A DNA stretch of 64,000 nucleotides from Bin87 sp965204395. GTDB taxonomy: Bacteria > Chloroflexota > Dehalococcoidia > Lucifugimonadales > UBA3495. The notes under the pieces are model-generated. The model saw only the letters and a list, made by a program, of their open reading frames with translations, made no database searches and was not told the origin of the DNA. How positions within the stretch are numbered: position 1 is the stretch's first letter; each line of letters opens with the position of its first letter. The stretch lies in the NCBI GenBank assembly GCA_965204395.1, contig OZ241987.1:4402001-4466000 (forward strand). The letters are read 5' to 3'. The translations under genes were made by a program, and so were the position numbers. This document shows, piece after piece, positions 17,775-26,188 of the stretch.

Positions 17775-18074
17775 GTGCCAAACATCGTACAGAGCCGCAC
17801 GTTCACCCGTTGGGTCGATAATCTGCGAGATAGGCGAGCAGTCGCCCGTATCCAAGCCCGACTTCGAAATGTGAGCCTAGGCAATTTCGGCGATGTGGCC
17901 GCGGTGGGCGACGGCGTTTCGCGGATGCGCATTCACTACGGACCTGGCTATCGGCTGTATTTCATCCGGGAAGACGATACCGTGATCGTTCTCCTTTGTG
18001 GAGGAGATAAGGACAGCCAGCAACAGGACATCGTTCAGGCCAAGCGAATTGCGGCGCAGTGGAGGTCGACATGA
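17775..18074 (+). CDS. RelE/HigB-like toxin (addiction module killer protein type)
   Basis: About 99 residues from a GTG start. SRTFTRWVDNLRDRRAVARIQARL, DGVSRMRIHYGPGYRLYFI and VIVLLCGGDKDSQQQDI match the short RelE-fold toxins annotated as addiction module killer proteins (COG3657). It would cleave mRNA at the ribosome if active. The stop overlaps the antitoxin start (ATGA at 18071-18074), the usual toxin-first order for this group. The start codon is uncertain because no ribosome site is visible. Confidence 0.75.
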   Translation: MPNIVQSRTFTRWVDNLRDRRAVARIQARLRNVSLGNFGDVAAVGDGVSRMRIHYGPGYRLYFIREDDTVIVLLCGGDKDSQQQDIVQAKRIAAQWRST

Positions 18075-18364
18075 AACAAACTTTCGCGCTTTGGGACGCA
18101 CTGGACCACCTCAGAACCGACGAAGATCTCCGTCTCTACCTGGAAGCATGTGCAGAGGAAGACCCAGGAGATGGCAGTCTCATCCGCGCGGCGCTGAATG
18201 ACATAGCAAGGGCAGGAAACGTGAGCGCGCTGGCGAGGGACGCAGGGCTGACCCGCGAAGGACTGTACAAAGCATTGTCGGCGGACGGTAACCCATCGTT
18301 CGCGACGGTTCTCAAGATAACCAAGGCACTTGGAATGCGGCTGCAGATCACCGCAGACGTTTAG
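18071..18364 (+). CDS. Antidote protein of the COG3636 type (XRE-like)
   Basis: 97 residues. GGAGG precedes the ATG by seven bases. DALDHLRTDEDLRLYLEACAEE is the typical N-terminus, and the C-terminal helix-turn-helix is GNVSALARDAGLTREGLYKAL...GNPSFATVLKITKALGMRL. It should neutralise the upstream RelE-like toxin and repress the operon. A palindromic repeat with terminator-like arms begins right at its stop. Confidence 0.85.
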   Translation: MKQTFALWDALDHLRTDEDLRLYLEACAEEDPGDGSLIRAALNDIARAGNVSALARDAGLTREGLYKALSADGNPSFATVLKITKALGMRLQITADV

Positions 18365-18389
18365 GGGCGGGTTTCATTCCCGCCCCTGC
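18363..18389. repeat. Dispersed palindromic repeat, copy 6
   Basis: Arms GGGGCGGG and CCCGCCCC around TTTCATT, directly abutting the antidote stop codon. It may serve as a transcript end. Confidence 0.7.
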
Positions 18390-18418
18390 GTTTGTTGGGT
18401 GGTCCGTGAGACGGTTGG

Positions 18419-20767
18419 TTAGTTGCCGTTCTGGTTCCAGATGGCTTCCAGGACGGCGCCGGGGTTCATGGGGAGGTTTTCCATGCGGGCGCCGGTGGCG
18501 TTGGTGATGGCGTTGCCGATGGCGGCCATGGGGGGAACCAACGACACCTCGCCGACGCCGCGGACTCCGAGAGGATGACCCGGGTTTGGAACCTCGACGA
18601 TGACGGTGTCGATCATGGGAAGGTCGAGGGCGGTGGGCATGCGGTAGTCCAGGAAGGACGAGTTGAGCATCTGGCCGTCGTTGTCGAAGAAGTACTCTTC
18701 GTTGAGCGCCCAGCCAATGCCCTGGACCGCTCCGCCCTGGATCTGGCCTTCTACGTAGCTGGGATGGATGGCCTTGCCGCAGTCCTGGATGGCGGTGAAG
18801 CGGAGCACTTCCACCTTGCCAGTGTCAGGGTCCACTTCCACGTCGGCGATGTTGACGGCGAAGGCGTTGCCGACGCCGGCCGGGTTGGCAGTGCCGCGAC
18901 CTACGATGGGTCCGCCGGTGCCGTTGAGGCGACGGGCGATTTGGTCGAAGGTCATGCGGAGGGCGTCGTCGGACTTGTGGGCGAGCGTGCCATCGGCCTG
19001 GTATTCGACGTCCTCGACCGGGACGTCCCAAATGCGAGCGGCGCGCTCGATGAGTTGACGACGAACGTCCTCACCCGCCTGGTAAACGGCGGTGCCCATC
19101 TTGAAGGTGACGCCGCTGCCGCCGGCGCCGCTGCTGTAGCCGATGCTATCGGTGTCCACGATGGAGGGCTTGATACGCTCGGCGGGCAGGCCGAGAACCT
19201 CGGCGACGTGCATCGCCATTGCCGCACGAGAGCCGCCGATGTCAGGGGAACCTTCGATGAGGCTGACGGTGCCGTCGGGCATGACGCTGGCGACGGCGCT
19301 GGCGGGACCGGTGCCGTTGAACCACGCGCCGGCCGCGATACCACGGCCGGTAAGACGACCGGGCGCGGAGGGCTCCGGAACCGGGGACGCCAGATGCGGA
19401 TGTTCCTGGGTTGCCTGCAGGATTTCGACCATGCCGATACGCCGGAAGGTGGGGCCGGGGATCTGGCGGCTGCCCTCTTTGGCGGCGTTCTTAAGGCGGA
19501 ACTCGATGGGATCGACTTCCAGCTTCTCGCATAGCTCGTCGATGGCCTGCTCGGCGGCGAAGGACGCGGCCGGCGAGCCGGGGGCGCGGTAGGCCGCGGC
19601 TTTGGGGACGTTGGTCACCACGTCGTAACCCTCGACGAATCCGTTGGGGATGTCGTAGGGGGCGAACATGGTGCGGCAACCGCTGGGAACGGGCGAACCG
19701 GGGAACGCGCCGGCGTCGTAGATCAAGGTGGCCTGAGCCGCGGTGAATCGTCCGTCGCGGGTGCCGCCGACCTTGACCCTGATTTTAGAGCCGGACGTGG
19801 GACCAGTGCCTGTGAACACCTCGGTGCGGGTCATGGCGATCTTGACGGCGCGGCCGGTCTTGCGGGCGAGGGCGGCGACCACGGGCTCAAGGTAGCAGCC
19901 GCCCTGACCCTTACCGCCGAATCCGCCGCCGATCTCCATGGGGACGACGTTGAGTTGTCCGACGGAGATGCCGAGGATGCGGCTGGTGTGGTCGCGCAGG
20001 GCGAAGTGTCCCTGGCTGCTGGCCCAGACAGTGACGGTGTCGTCGGTGTTCCAGCGGGCAGTGGCCGAATGGGGCTCGATGTAGCCCTGGTGGACCTGGC
20101 GGGTGGTGTACTCGCGCTCGACGATGGCGTCGGCTTCGGCGAAACCGGCATCGGGATCGCCCAAGGTGAAAGTGAAGTGGTTGGACACGTTGGAGGCGTC
20201 GGCAGGATCCTCGTCGAGCCAGCCACCGGAACGCTGTCCCGGGTTGGCCAAGGTGGCGAGGCGTTCATGCACGGCGGGCGCGCCGGCAGCCATAGCCTCA
20301 TCAGCTGTGAGCACCGGGGGCAAGACTTCCCAGTCCACATGAATGAGGGCCAAGGCTTCCTCAGCCAGGTGGGGGGAGTCGGCGGCGATGGCGGCGACGG
20401 CGTGGCCGCGATACAGGGCCTTCTCGCGGGCCATCACGTTGCGGCTGTAGAAACCATAGTTGACGGCGGCGCCCTCTTCCTGGTCTTTGATTTCAGCAGA
20501 CACGTCCGGGAAATCGGCGGACGTCACGACAGCATGGACGCCGGGAAGGGCGAGGGCACGGCTGGCGTCGATGCCACGGATGCGGGCATGGGCGTGGGGG
20601 CTGCGGAGAATCTTGCCGTGCAGCATGCCGGGGAGGTGGATGTCGGCGGCATAACGGGCGCGGCCCATGACCTTGTCGGGACCGTCGTGGCGCACGGGGC
20701 GAGTGCCGACGACGCGGTAGTTTTCGTCAGGATCGGAGAGGATGATATTGGGTTTGTAATCGAGCAT
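18419..20767 (-). CDS. Xanthine dehydrogenase family molybdopterin-binding subunit (CoxL/XdhA-like)
   Basis: 782 residues from an ATG with GGGAG ten bases upstream. VVGTRPVRHDGPDKVMGRARYAADI is the family start. GGGFGGKGQGG, AYRAPGSPAASFAAEQAIDEL and the catalytic-Glu motif GVGEVSLVPPMAAIGNAI are molybdenum-cofactor contacts. Members hydroxylate carbons next to nitrogen or oxidise CO or aldehydes. The small iron-sulfur and FAD subunits that complete such enzymes are not next to it. They may be encoded elsewhere, or the protein may be a single-subunit type like aldehyde oxidases. Substrate unknown. Confidence 0.9.
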   Translation of the reverse strand: MLDYKPNIILSDPDENYRVVGTRPVRHDGPDKVMGRARYAADIHLPGMLHGKILRSPHAHARIRGIDASRALALPGVHAVVTSADFPDVSAEIKDQEEGAAVNYGFYSRNVMAREKALYRGHAVAAIAADSPHLAEEALALIHVDWEVLPPVLTADEAMAAGAPAVHERLATLANPGQRSGGWLDEDPADASNVSNHFTFTLGDPDAGFAEADAIVEREYTTRQVHQGYIEPHSATARWNTDDTVTVWASSQGHFALRDHTSRILGISVGQLNVVPMEIGGGFGGKGQGGCYLEPVVAALARKTGRAVKIAMTRTEVFTGTGPTSGSKIRVKVGGTRDGRFTAAQATLIYDAGAFPGSPVPSGCRTMFAPYDIPNGFVEGYDVVTNVPKAAAYRAPGSPAASFAAEQAIDELCEKLEVDPIEFRLKNAAKEGSRQIPGPTFRRIGMVEILQATQEHPHLASPVPEPSAPGRLTGRGIAAGAWFNGTGPASAVASVMPDGTVSLIEGSPDIGGSRAAMAMHVAEVLGLPAERIKPSIVDTDSIGYSSGAGGSGVTFKMGTAVYQAGEDVRRQLIERAARIWDVPVEDVEYQADGTLAHKSDDALRMTFDQIARRLNGTGGPIVGRGTANPAGVGNAFAVNIADVEVDPDTGKVEVLRFTAIQDCGKAIHPSYVEGQIQGGAVQGIGWALNEEYFFDNDGQMLNSSFLDYRMPTALDLPMIDTVIVEVPNPGHPLGVRGVGEVSLVPPMAAIGNAITNATGARMENLPMNPGAVLEAIWNQNGN

Positions 20768-20903
20768 GAGCGGCAATCTCCCGATTGGCGTGGCTGGCAT
20801 TAGAGATGGCGGTAATTTACCACAAACGAAACTGGGGCGACCCGAAGGTCACCCCACGCTTGCCACTGTTCAATGTCGGCGGCGCGTAGCCTTGCCAAGC
20901 GGT

Positions 20904-21500
20904 TTAGCGGTGACCGTGCCGCTCGCCGACTACGCCGCGCTTGCCCCAGCCATGATCGTCGCGACGGTTGGCGGCCTCGGGCAGGAAGTCGGGGCGGTCG
21001 GCGTGCCAGGACGCGATGGATTCCGCTTGCTCCTGGATCAGCGTGCCGGACGTTACCAAACGGGTCAGCCTAGCGGTGAACTGGTCCGATTGGGGCGAGC
21101 GCGCCAACGACTCGGTGGCCCAGTCTAGACCTTCGGGCCGCTCGGAAAACCAGGTGTCGGCTTCGTCAGCCTGTTCCTGGGTCAGAGTGCCGCCAGCGAC
21201 CAAGAGGCCGGTGTATGAGGCGAATCGCGCGTCGGTCTCCTCGGAGCGGGCGGTGAGGAACGCGGATGCCAGGGTGGCCTGTTCGATGCCGAGAATGTCC
21301 GCCACGCGGAGCAGCAACGCGTCGGAATTGCCTTTGCCTCCCGGTCCGTGGCGATATCCGTCATAGAGCACGCTGCCCGCCAGGTCATCGCGCGCGTCAG
21401 CGGCCAGCACTGCTCCGGACACGAGACCGATGGCGAGCAATGCGCCGATTGCGGAGATGACGATCCAGCGTTTCCGGATGTTGCGAATTCGATTGAGCAT
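20904..21500 (-). CDS. Secreted protein with two short helical repeats and His-rich tail
   Basis: 198 residues from an ATG with GGAGG upstream. Residues 1-33 form a basic start and hydrophobic core ending AVLA, a probable signal peptide. Two repeats are visible: GTLTQEQADEADTWFSERPE (about 104-123) and GTLIQEQAESIASWHADRPD (about 152-171), like DUF2680-type repeats. The tail RRDDHGWGK...GERHGHR is rich in His and Arg. It lies 92 bases after the histidine kinase gene on the same strand and may be its extracytoplasmic partner. Confidence 0.65.
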   Translation of the reverse strand: MLNRIRNIRKRWIVISAIGALLAIGLVSGAVLAADARDDLAGSVLYDGYRHGPGGKGNSDALLLRVADILGIEQATLASAFLTARSEETDARFASYTGLLVAGGTLTQEQADEADTWFSERPEGLDWATESLARSPQSDQFTARLTRLVTSGTLIQEQAESIASWHADRPDFLPEAANRRDDHGWGKRGVVGERHGHR

Positions 21501-21591
21501 TTTTGCCTCCGTTGGGCGCCGCCGAGTATGAGTTTGGTGCATCGGGCGGCTGCGTCAGGAGGCAAGATAGACGGGCGATGTTCAGAAATTA

Positions 21592-23010
21592 TCAAGGTTC
21601 GTGATCGGGCAGGTCGAAGCCGAAACGGCTACCCTGGCCCTCCGTACTTTCGGCCCAGATGGTCCCGCCGTGTGCTTCGACGAGTTGGCGTGCGATGGTG
21701 AGGCCCAAACCGGAGCCGCCGGTGTCGCGGACTCGGGAGGGATCGACGCGGTAGAGACGGTCGAAAACGTGGGGGAGGGCATCGAGCGGGATTCCGGAGC
21801 CGGTGTCGGCTACCGACACGCGCACGGCGTTGCCGAGGTTTACAGCGGACAAGGCGATGACTCCGCCGGGAGGCGTGTGGGCAACGGCGTTGTTCATCAG
21901 GTTGGCCAGAACCTGCTCGATGCGGAGACGATCCAAGTTCATGGTGGGCAAGTCGTCTGCAACATTGACAGTGAGACTCACGGACGCCGCCTCGGCGCGG
22001 GGGCGGAATGAGTCGGCTGCGTTTTTGACAAGACTGGTTAATGAGACTGGTGCAGGATCGAGTTGCAGGTCGCGAGACTCGGATTCAGCGAGCAGGCGGA
22101 GGTCGTCCACCAGGCGGTTGAGGTGGAGAGTCTGGCGGTGCACTGTGTCGAGATTATCGGCGTCGGACGGGAGCAGGCCGTCCTGCATGGCCTCAATGTG
22201 ACCCTGGATGTTGGCTAGAGGGGTGCGCAGTTCGTGAGCGACGTCGGCCACCAAATTGCGACGCTGGCGTTCCGAATCTTCCAGAGCGTCTGCCATCGCG
22301 TTGAAGGAGTGGCCCAATTCGGCGATTTCGTCGTTGCCGCGAACCGATACGCGACTGGACAGGTCGCCCTCGCCCAGGCTGCGGGCGGCCGTGGTCATCC
22401 GTCCGATGGAGGTCAACAGACGGCGGGAGAGGAGCATGACCAGGAGGATGCCGGCGGCGCCGGCGGCGAGGCCGACGATAGTCAGGGTGCGTTGGACGGC
22501 ATCGGCGAAGTCGGTCAGAGAAGGTTCGATGTCTGCGACCTGACTCTCTGCGGAGCCCGGCGGCAAAGGGACGAAACGGCCTCTGCGCTCGGTGGCCGTG
22601 GCGACGGAGCCGACGGGCATTCCGTCTACCAATATCGGGGTGAAAAACTCCGGCGGGATAGGTCGGAAACGGTGTTCCCTGAAATGACCTCTACCGTGGT
22701 CATCGGATCGCCTGGTGTCGGCGACGACTCGACCGGCGGAATCGAGCACCAGGATGGCGCGCTCATTATGGAAACCGATCCGATGGGAGAACTCATCGAC
22801 ACCAACCCAACCGCCGGAGGATTGATAATAGTCGGCGAGCGCGAGATGGATGCGGTTGAATCGGACGCGATCCTGCTCATCCTGGAGGTGATCGACCTCG
22901 AGTTTTGCCGCGAATCCGGTGAACAGCGCGACGGCGGCCATGGACAGGATGAGGATGACCGCGAACCCGAGGGCCAACCGGGCGCGGAGGCCGAAACGGA
23001 GCCTAGGCAT
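21592..23010 (-). CDS. Sensor histidine kinase (two-component system)
   Basis: 472 residues. Transmembrane segments at about 12-33 and 175-196 enclose an extracytoplasmic sensor of about 140 residues containing the His-rich run SDDHGRGHFREHRF at 103-115. A HAMP domain follows (197-250). The phosphoacceptor His259 is in ADVAHELRTPL, and the ATP-binding N, G1 and G2 boxes appear as NLMNNAVAHTP, VADTGSGIP and GGSGLGLTIARQLVEAHGG. The ATG overlaps the end of the response regulator gene by eight bases, which selects this start. Confidence 0.95.
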   Translation of the reverse strand: MPRLRFGLRARLALGFAVILILSMAAVALFTGFAAKLEVDHLQDEQDRVRFNRIHLALADYYQSSGGWVGVDEFSHRIGFHNERAILVLDSAGRVVADTRRSDDHGRGHFREHRFRPIPPEFFTPILVDGMPVGSVATATERRGRFVPLPPGSAESQVADIEPSLTDFADAVQRTLTIVGLAAGAAGILLVMLLSRRLLTSIGRMTTAARSLGEGDLSSRVSVRGNDEIAELGHSFNAMADALEDSERQRRNLVADVAHELRTPLANIQGHIEAMQDGLLPSDADNLDTVHRQTLHLNRLVDDLRLLAESESRDLQLDPAPVSLTSLVKNAADSFRPRAEAASVSLTVNVADDLPTMNLDRLRIEQVLANLMNNAVAHTPPGGVIALSAVNLGNAVRVSVADTGSGIPLDALPHVFDRLYRVDPSRVRDTGGSGLGLTIARQLVEAHGGTIWAESTEGQGSRFGFDLPDHEP

Positions 23011-23692
23011 CACCGAAACGGTAACCGACGCCGTGGACGGTTTGGATGTACCGGGGTTTTCTGCTGTTGGGCTCCACCTTGCGGCGGAGGTTGGCGACAT
23101 GGACGTCCACGGTCCTGTCGAATCCATCGAAATCATAGCCAAAAACGCCGTCGATGATCTGGTCGCGGGAGAACGGACGACCGGGCGAGGCGGCCAGCAA
23201 CGTCAACAGGCGGAATTCGGTGGGGGTCAACGATAGCGTACATTCATTCACGGCGACCACGCGCTTTGTGAAGTCGATGGACATACCGTCATATTCGATT
23301 GTGGGTGGCTGGGGAGCGTCCGTTCGCCGGGCGGTGCGGCGCAGGACGGCGCGGACCCGGGCGGCCAGTTCGCGGGGACTGAAGGGCTTGGGGATGTAGT
23401 CATCGGCACCAAGATCGAATCCGGCGAGACGGTCGGCCTCGGATACGCGGGCAGTGACCATGATGATCGGGACGTCGGAGTGCTCGCGGAGGGCGCGGCA
23501 GATCTCCATGCCATCGAGACGGGGGAGCATCAGGTCGAGGACGATGAGGTCGGGTTTGGCCTCGCGGGCGATTTGCAGGCCGGACAAGCCGTCGGGCGCG
23601 GTGAGCACCTGGTGTCCATCCTGCTCAAGGTACAAGCGGACAACGCGCGTGATTCCCGGATCATCTTCTATGACAAGGACGTTGCTGGACAT
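23003..23692 (-). CDS. OmpR-family response regulator
   Basis: 229 residues. The receiver domain has the acidic pair Glu9-Asp10-Asp11, phosphoacceptor Asp53 (LIVLDLMLPRLDG), switch Thr in IIMVTAR and conserved Lys in DDYIPKPF. A winged-helix DNA-binding domain follows from about residue 130 (LTPTEFRLLTLLAASPGRPF, VDVHVANLRRKVE, YIQTVHGVGYRF). It pairs with the kinase encoded immediately downstream. Likely targets include the downstream secreted protein gene (inference). Confidence 0.95.
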   Translation of the reverse strand: MSSNVLVIEDDPGITRVVRLYLEQDGHQVLTAPDGLSGLQIAREAKPDLIVLDLMLPRLDGMEICRALREHSDVPIIMVTARVSEADRLAGFDLGADDYIPKPFSPRELAARVRAVLRRTARRTDAPQPPTIEYDGMSIDFTKRVVAVNECTLSLTPTEFRLLTLLAASPGRPFSRDQIIDGVFGYDFDGFDRTVDVHVANLRRKVEPNSRKPRYIQTVHGVGYRFGDA

Positions 23693-23770
23693 TGGGTTCG
23701 TTAAAGTTGGGCAGGCGACGATTGATCGGAGGTTAGCATACGGCGGGCGGCTGCAATCGGACTGCGCCGT

Positions 23771-23800
23771 TTGACGCTCCGAGATTTGGCTGACTATAAT
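23771..23800 (+). promoter_or_regulatory. Strong sigma70-type promoter
   Basis: TTGACG and TATAAT separated by 18 bases, 40 bases upstream of the ATG at 23840. The closest match to consensus seen in the window. Confidence 0.75.
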
Positions 23801-23839
23801 TCCCGTACGACATTAAGAAATTATGAGGTTTCACGAGCG

Positions 23840-24142
23840 ATGAATTTGAAGACGGGACAGCGTTATGTCGGCCCTGGCGGTGCGGAAATGATCGTCAGCA
23901 AAGCGAGTGGCGATGGTGAGTTGACCGACGGCGAGATACAGTTGCAAATCAAGGGGGCAGACGTGGACTTTGGGGGAGCGGGCTCTGCGGACGACGCGCC
24001 GGGGGTTACGATGGGAAAGAGACTGACATCGGCAGACGGGAGCGTGTCGGTGCTGATCACCAAAGCCGGGAAGTGCGACCTACGATTGAACGGTGAGCCG
24101 ATGGAATTACAGGAGGCGAAGCAGCTGCCTTCGTCGGACTGA
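23840..24142 (+). CDS. Small protein made of two degenerate desulforedoxin/zinc-ribbon-like modules
   Basis: 100 residues. The first module reads LKTGQRYVGPGGAEMIVSKA and the second MGKRLTSADGSVSVLITKAG followed by LNGEPMEL. Both follow the spacing of small desulforedoxin-like proteins, which start Gxx(Y/L)xC..C and end CCGxPMxL, but the metal cysteines are replaced by Gly, Ala, Ser and Asp. Only one Cys remains. The gene has its own strong promoter (23771-23800) and an intrinsic terminator. The derivation is an inference from pattern; the present role is unknown. Confidence 0.55.
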   Translation: MNLKTGQRYVGPGGAEMIVSKASGDGELTDGEIQLQIKGADVDFGGAGSADDAPGVTMGKRLTSADGSVSVLITKAGKCDLRLNGEPMELQEAKQLPSSD

Positions 24143-24168
24143 GGGCTTGCTGTCAACCAACCAAAAAT

Positions 24169-24195
24169 GGGGGCGGGTTTGAGACCCGCCCTTTT
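24169..24195 (+). terminator. Intrinsic terminator formed by palindromic repeat, copy 7
   Basis: Stem GGGCGGGT/ACCCGCCC with short TTGAG loop followed by five T, 27 bases after the preceding stop. It is also a member of the dispersed repeat family. Confidence 0.75.
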
Positions 24196-24217
24196 TCATC
24201 GACGACAATCGGAGATG

Positions 24218-24637
24218 TCAACAGGGGTCCGCATCCGTTGACCGGTTAGCGTTGACTTCCCTCAGGGTTTGGATCAGGGTTTCGGTGGTTCGTTGGTAGG
24301 TCTCTCGATAGCGTTCGAGTTCCGCCAGGTACCGCTCAGCACGTTCCCGCTCCTGTTCCGCGATAGCCGTGGCCACGGCGGCTCTAGTTTCGGCTTCGGC
24401 AATCTTGGCTTCAGCACTATCGGCGCGCTTGAGCGCTCGATCTAAACGACTGTCTCTAAGGAATCCGATTACCATGATGATTGTCCCCAAAGTCACGCCG
24501 GAGAGGTTGGTTGCGAGCGAACTCGCTGGGTGTCCGGTAGGAAAAGCATTCTCTAGCAGTTGCAATCCGGTCGAAACGATTGTCGTAACGAGGATTATAG
24601 TCAACGCCAGCGCGTAGTATTTGATATTTTGCCACAT
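24218..24637 (-). CDS. Hypothetical membrane protein with coiled coil
   Basis: About 139 residues if translation starts at the ATG at 24637. Two hydrophobic segments (YYALALTIILVTTIVSTGL and LSGVTLGTIIMVIGFL) are followed by about 75 residues of charged heptad-like helix (LKRADSAEAKIAEAETRAAV onward). An ATG 12 codons upstream would fall inside a strong hairpin at 24664-24696, so the shorter form is favoured. No family recognised. Confidence 0.55.
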   Translation of the reverse strand: MWQNIKYYALALTIILVTTIVSTGLQLLENAFPTGHPASSLATNLSGVTLGTIIMVIGFLRDSRLDRALKRADSAEAKIAEAETRAAVATAIAEQERERAERYLAELERYRETYQRTTETLIQTLREVNANRSTDADPC

Positions 24638-24663
24638 CGAGCGCCGGGTTAGGATGGAGCTTG

Positions 24664-24703
24664 GCCCCGCCATCCGGATTGCCTAGATGGCGGGGCGAGT
24701 TTT
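24664..24703. terminator. Strong hairpin, probable terminator
   Basis: Eleven-base arms GCCCCGCCATC-type (24664-24674) and GATGGCGGGGC (24686-24696) around an 11-base loop. GAGTTTTC follows on the plus strand. It separates the luciferase-like gene from the membrane protein gene, both on the minus strand, though the T run lies on the opposite side. Confidence 0.55.
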
Positions 24704-24706
24704 CGC

Positions 24707-25777
24707 CTAGAGGAAGTGCGGGATGACGTACTTGCCGAAGAGGCGGATGCTGTTCATGATTTTGGAGTGGGGGAGGTTGCCCATCTGCATGAAGCAGAGG
24801 ATCTGATCGACGCCGGCCTCCTGGTACTTTTCAAGGGTCTTGATTACCGTTTCGGGGGTGCCCATGGCGAAAGCCCCGGACGCGAGATGGTCGTCGGCGG
24901 TCTTGTCCACGCGCTCTTCCTGGACAGCGTTGACGGCGAACTGGTAGCTCTGCGGGACGTTGCGTCCAGCCCAGGGGGCGTAGAGTTCCTCGGCCTTGCC
25001 GACGAACCATTCGCCCTCATGAGCGGCGGACTCGTAGGCCTCCTCATCGGTTTCGGCGACGTGGACCATGCAGAGGGCGGCGATGTTGTCGTTGACCATG
25101 CTGCCAATCGGATGGGCGTTGGCGACGGCCTCGCGGTAAATCTGAACGCGCTCAACGAGCTGCTCGTGTCCGCCGAGGTTGAAGCAGAGGACGCCGACGC
25201 CGAGTTCGCCGGCCTCACCGAAGGAGGCGGGCTGGCTACAGGCCATCCACAGCGGCGGGTGAGGGTCCTGGACGGGCTTGGGGATCACGGAGCGCGGCGG
25301 GACGTTGTAGAACTCGCCGGCGTGGGAGAACGGGTCTTCGGTCCACATGCGCGGGATCATGCCGATGGCCTCGCGCCACTGAGCCTTGGTGGTTTCGGGA
25401 TCGACCTCGAAACCGTCCATCTCGATGAGGGTGGTGGACCGACCGGTTCCGAGGTCCATGCGGCCATCGCTGACGATGTCGAGAACGGCGGCCCGTTCGG
25501 CGACGCGGACGGGGTGGTTGTAGGCGCCGGGCAACAGAGCAACGGCGTGGCCGATGCGGATGCGCTTGGTGCGCTGGGAGAGGGCGCCGTACAGGACTTC
25601 AGGCGCTGAGCAGTGGGAGAACTCGCGGAGGAAGTGGTGCTCCACGGTCCAGAAGTAATCGAAACCGACGTCGTCGGCGAGTTCGACCTGGGCCATGACC
25701 TGCTTGTAGCGATCGGCCTCGATGCCGGGATAGTGGGGTTCGGGGACCTGGATTTCGTACATCAAACCGAATTTCAT
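24707..25777 (-). CDS. LLM class flavin-dependent oxidoreductase
   Basis: 356 residues, bacterial luciferase-like TIM barrel. MKFGLMYEIQ, the WTVEHHFLREFSHCSAPEVLYGAL region, IRIGHAVALLPGAYNHPVRVAER and DLGTGRS are typical of the alkanal monooxygenase group. TPETVIKTLEKYQEAGVDQILCF is the C-terminal barrel strand. Such enzymes use FMN or F420 to oxidise organic substrates. Families of these monooxygenases are greatly expanded in SAR202 Chloroflexota. Cofactor and substrate cannot be decided from sequence. Confidence 0.85.
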   Translation of the reverse strand: MKFGLMYEIQVPEPHYPGIEADRYKQVMAQVELADDVGFDYFWTVEHHFLREFSHCSAPEVLYGALSQRTKRIRIGHAVALLPGAYNHPVRVAERAAVLDIVSDGRMDLGTGRSTTLIEMDGFEVDPETTKAQWREAIGMIPRMWTEDPFSHAGEFYNVPPRSVIPKPVQDPHPPLWMACSQPASFGEAGELGVGVLCFNLGGHEQLVERVQIYREAVANAHPIGSMVNDNIAALCMVHVAETDEEAYESAAHEGEWFVGKAEELYAPWAGRNVPQSYQFAVNAVQEERVDKTADDHLASGAFAMGTPETVIKTLEKYQEAGVDQILCFMQMGNLPHSKIMNSIRLFGKYVIPHFL

Positions 25778-25823
25778 GGTGCTGTTCTCCTTTCCGTGGT
25801 GCGAGTTCTTCAGGGATTATCGG

Positions 25824-26177
25824 CTAGTTGGCTGTGTCGGTAGTTTTGTTCCCGCCGGCCCAAGCGGGAATGTCGTCAAGCGTAATGCGTGGGGTGATTT
25901 GGGCAGCGATGGCAGCGCCCTGCTTGCTTTCGGCAACATGCAGGTCATAATCGTTCTGAATACCCATCCAGAACTCCGGCGTGGTGCCGAAGTAGCGTCC
26001 CAGGCGCAAGGCAAGTTCCGCCGTGACACCGTGGAGTTGCTCCAACAACGCCCCAGTGGCGCCGGCCGGCAGGGCTAAGGCTGCGTCAAATTCGTACGGG
26101 GACAGACCAAGTTCCTCCAGTTCCGCCGCCAAAATTGCGCCCGGGTGTGCGAGTATCACACTGTCTTTGACAGTCAT
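25824..26177 (-). CDS. HigA-type antitoxin (XRE family), copy 1
   Basis: 117 residues. AHPGAILAAELEELGLSPYEFDAAL is the HigA start, GVTAELALRLGRYFGTTPEFWMGIQNDYDL the C-terminal helices of the DNA-binding domain. It begins 11 bases after the toxin stop, as expected of higBA. It should bind and inhibit the HigB toxin and repress the promoter. A second, divergent HigA lies on the other side of the toxin (26479). Confidence 0.9.
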   Translation of the reverse strand: MTVKDSVILAHPGAILAAELEELGLSPYEFDAALALPAGATGALLEQLHGVTAELALRLGRYFGTTPEFWMGIQNDYDLHVAESKQGAAIAAQITPRITLDDIPAWAGGNKTTDTAN

Positions 26178-26188
26178 ATTGCCTCCAT

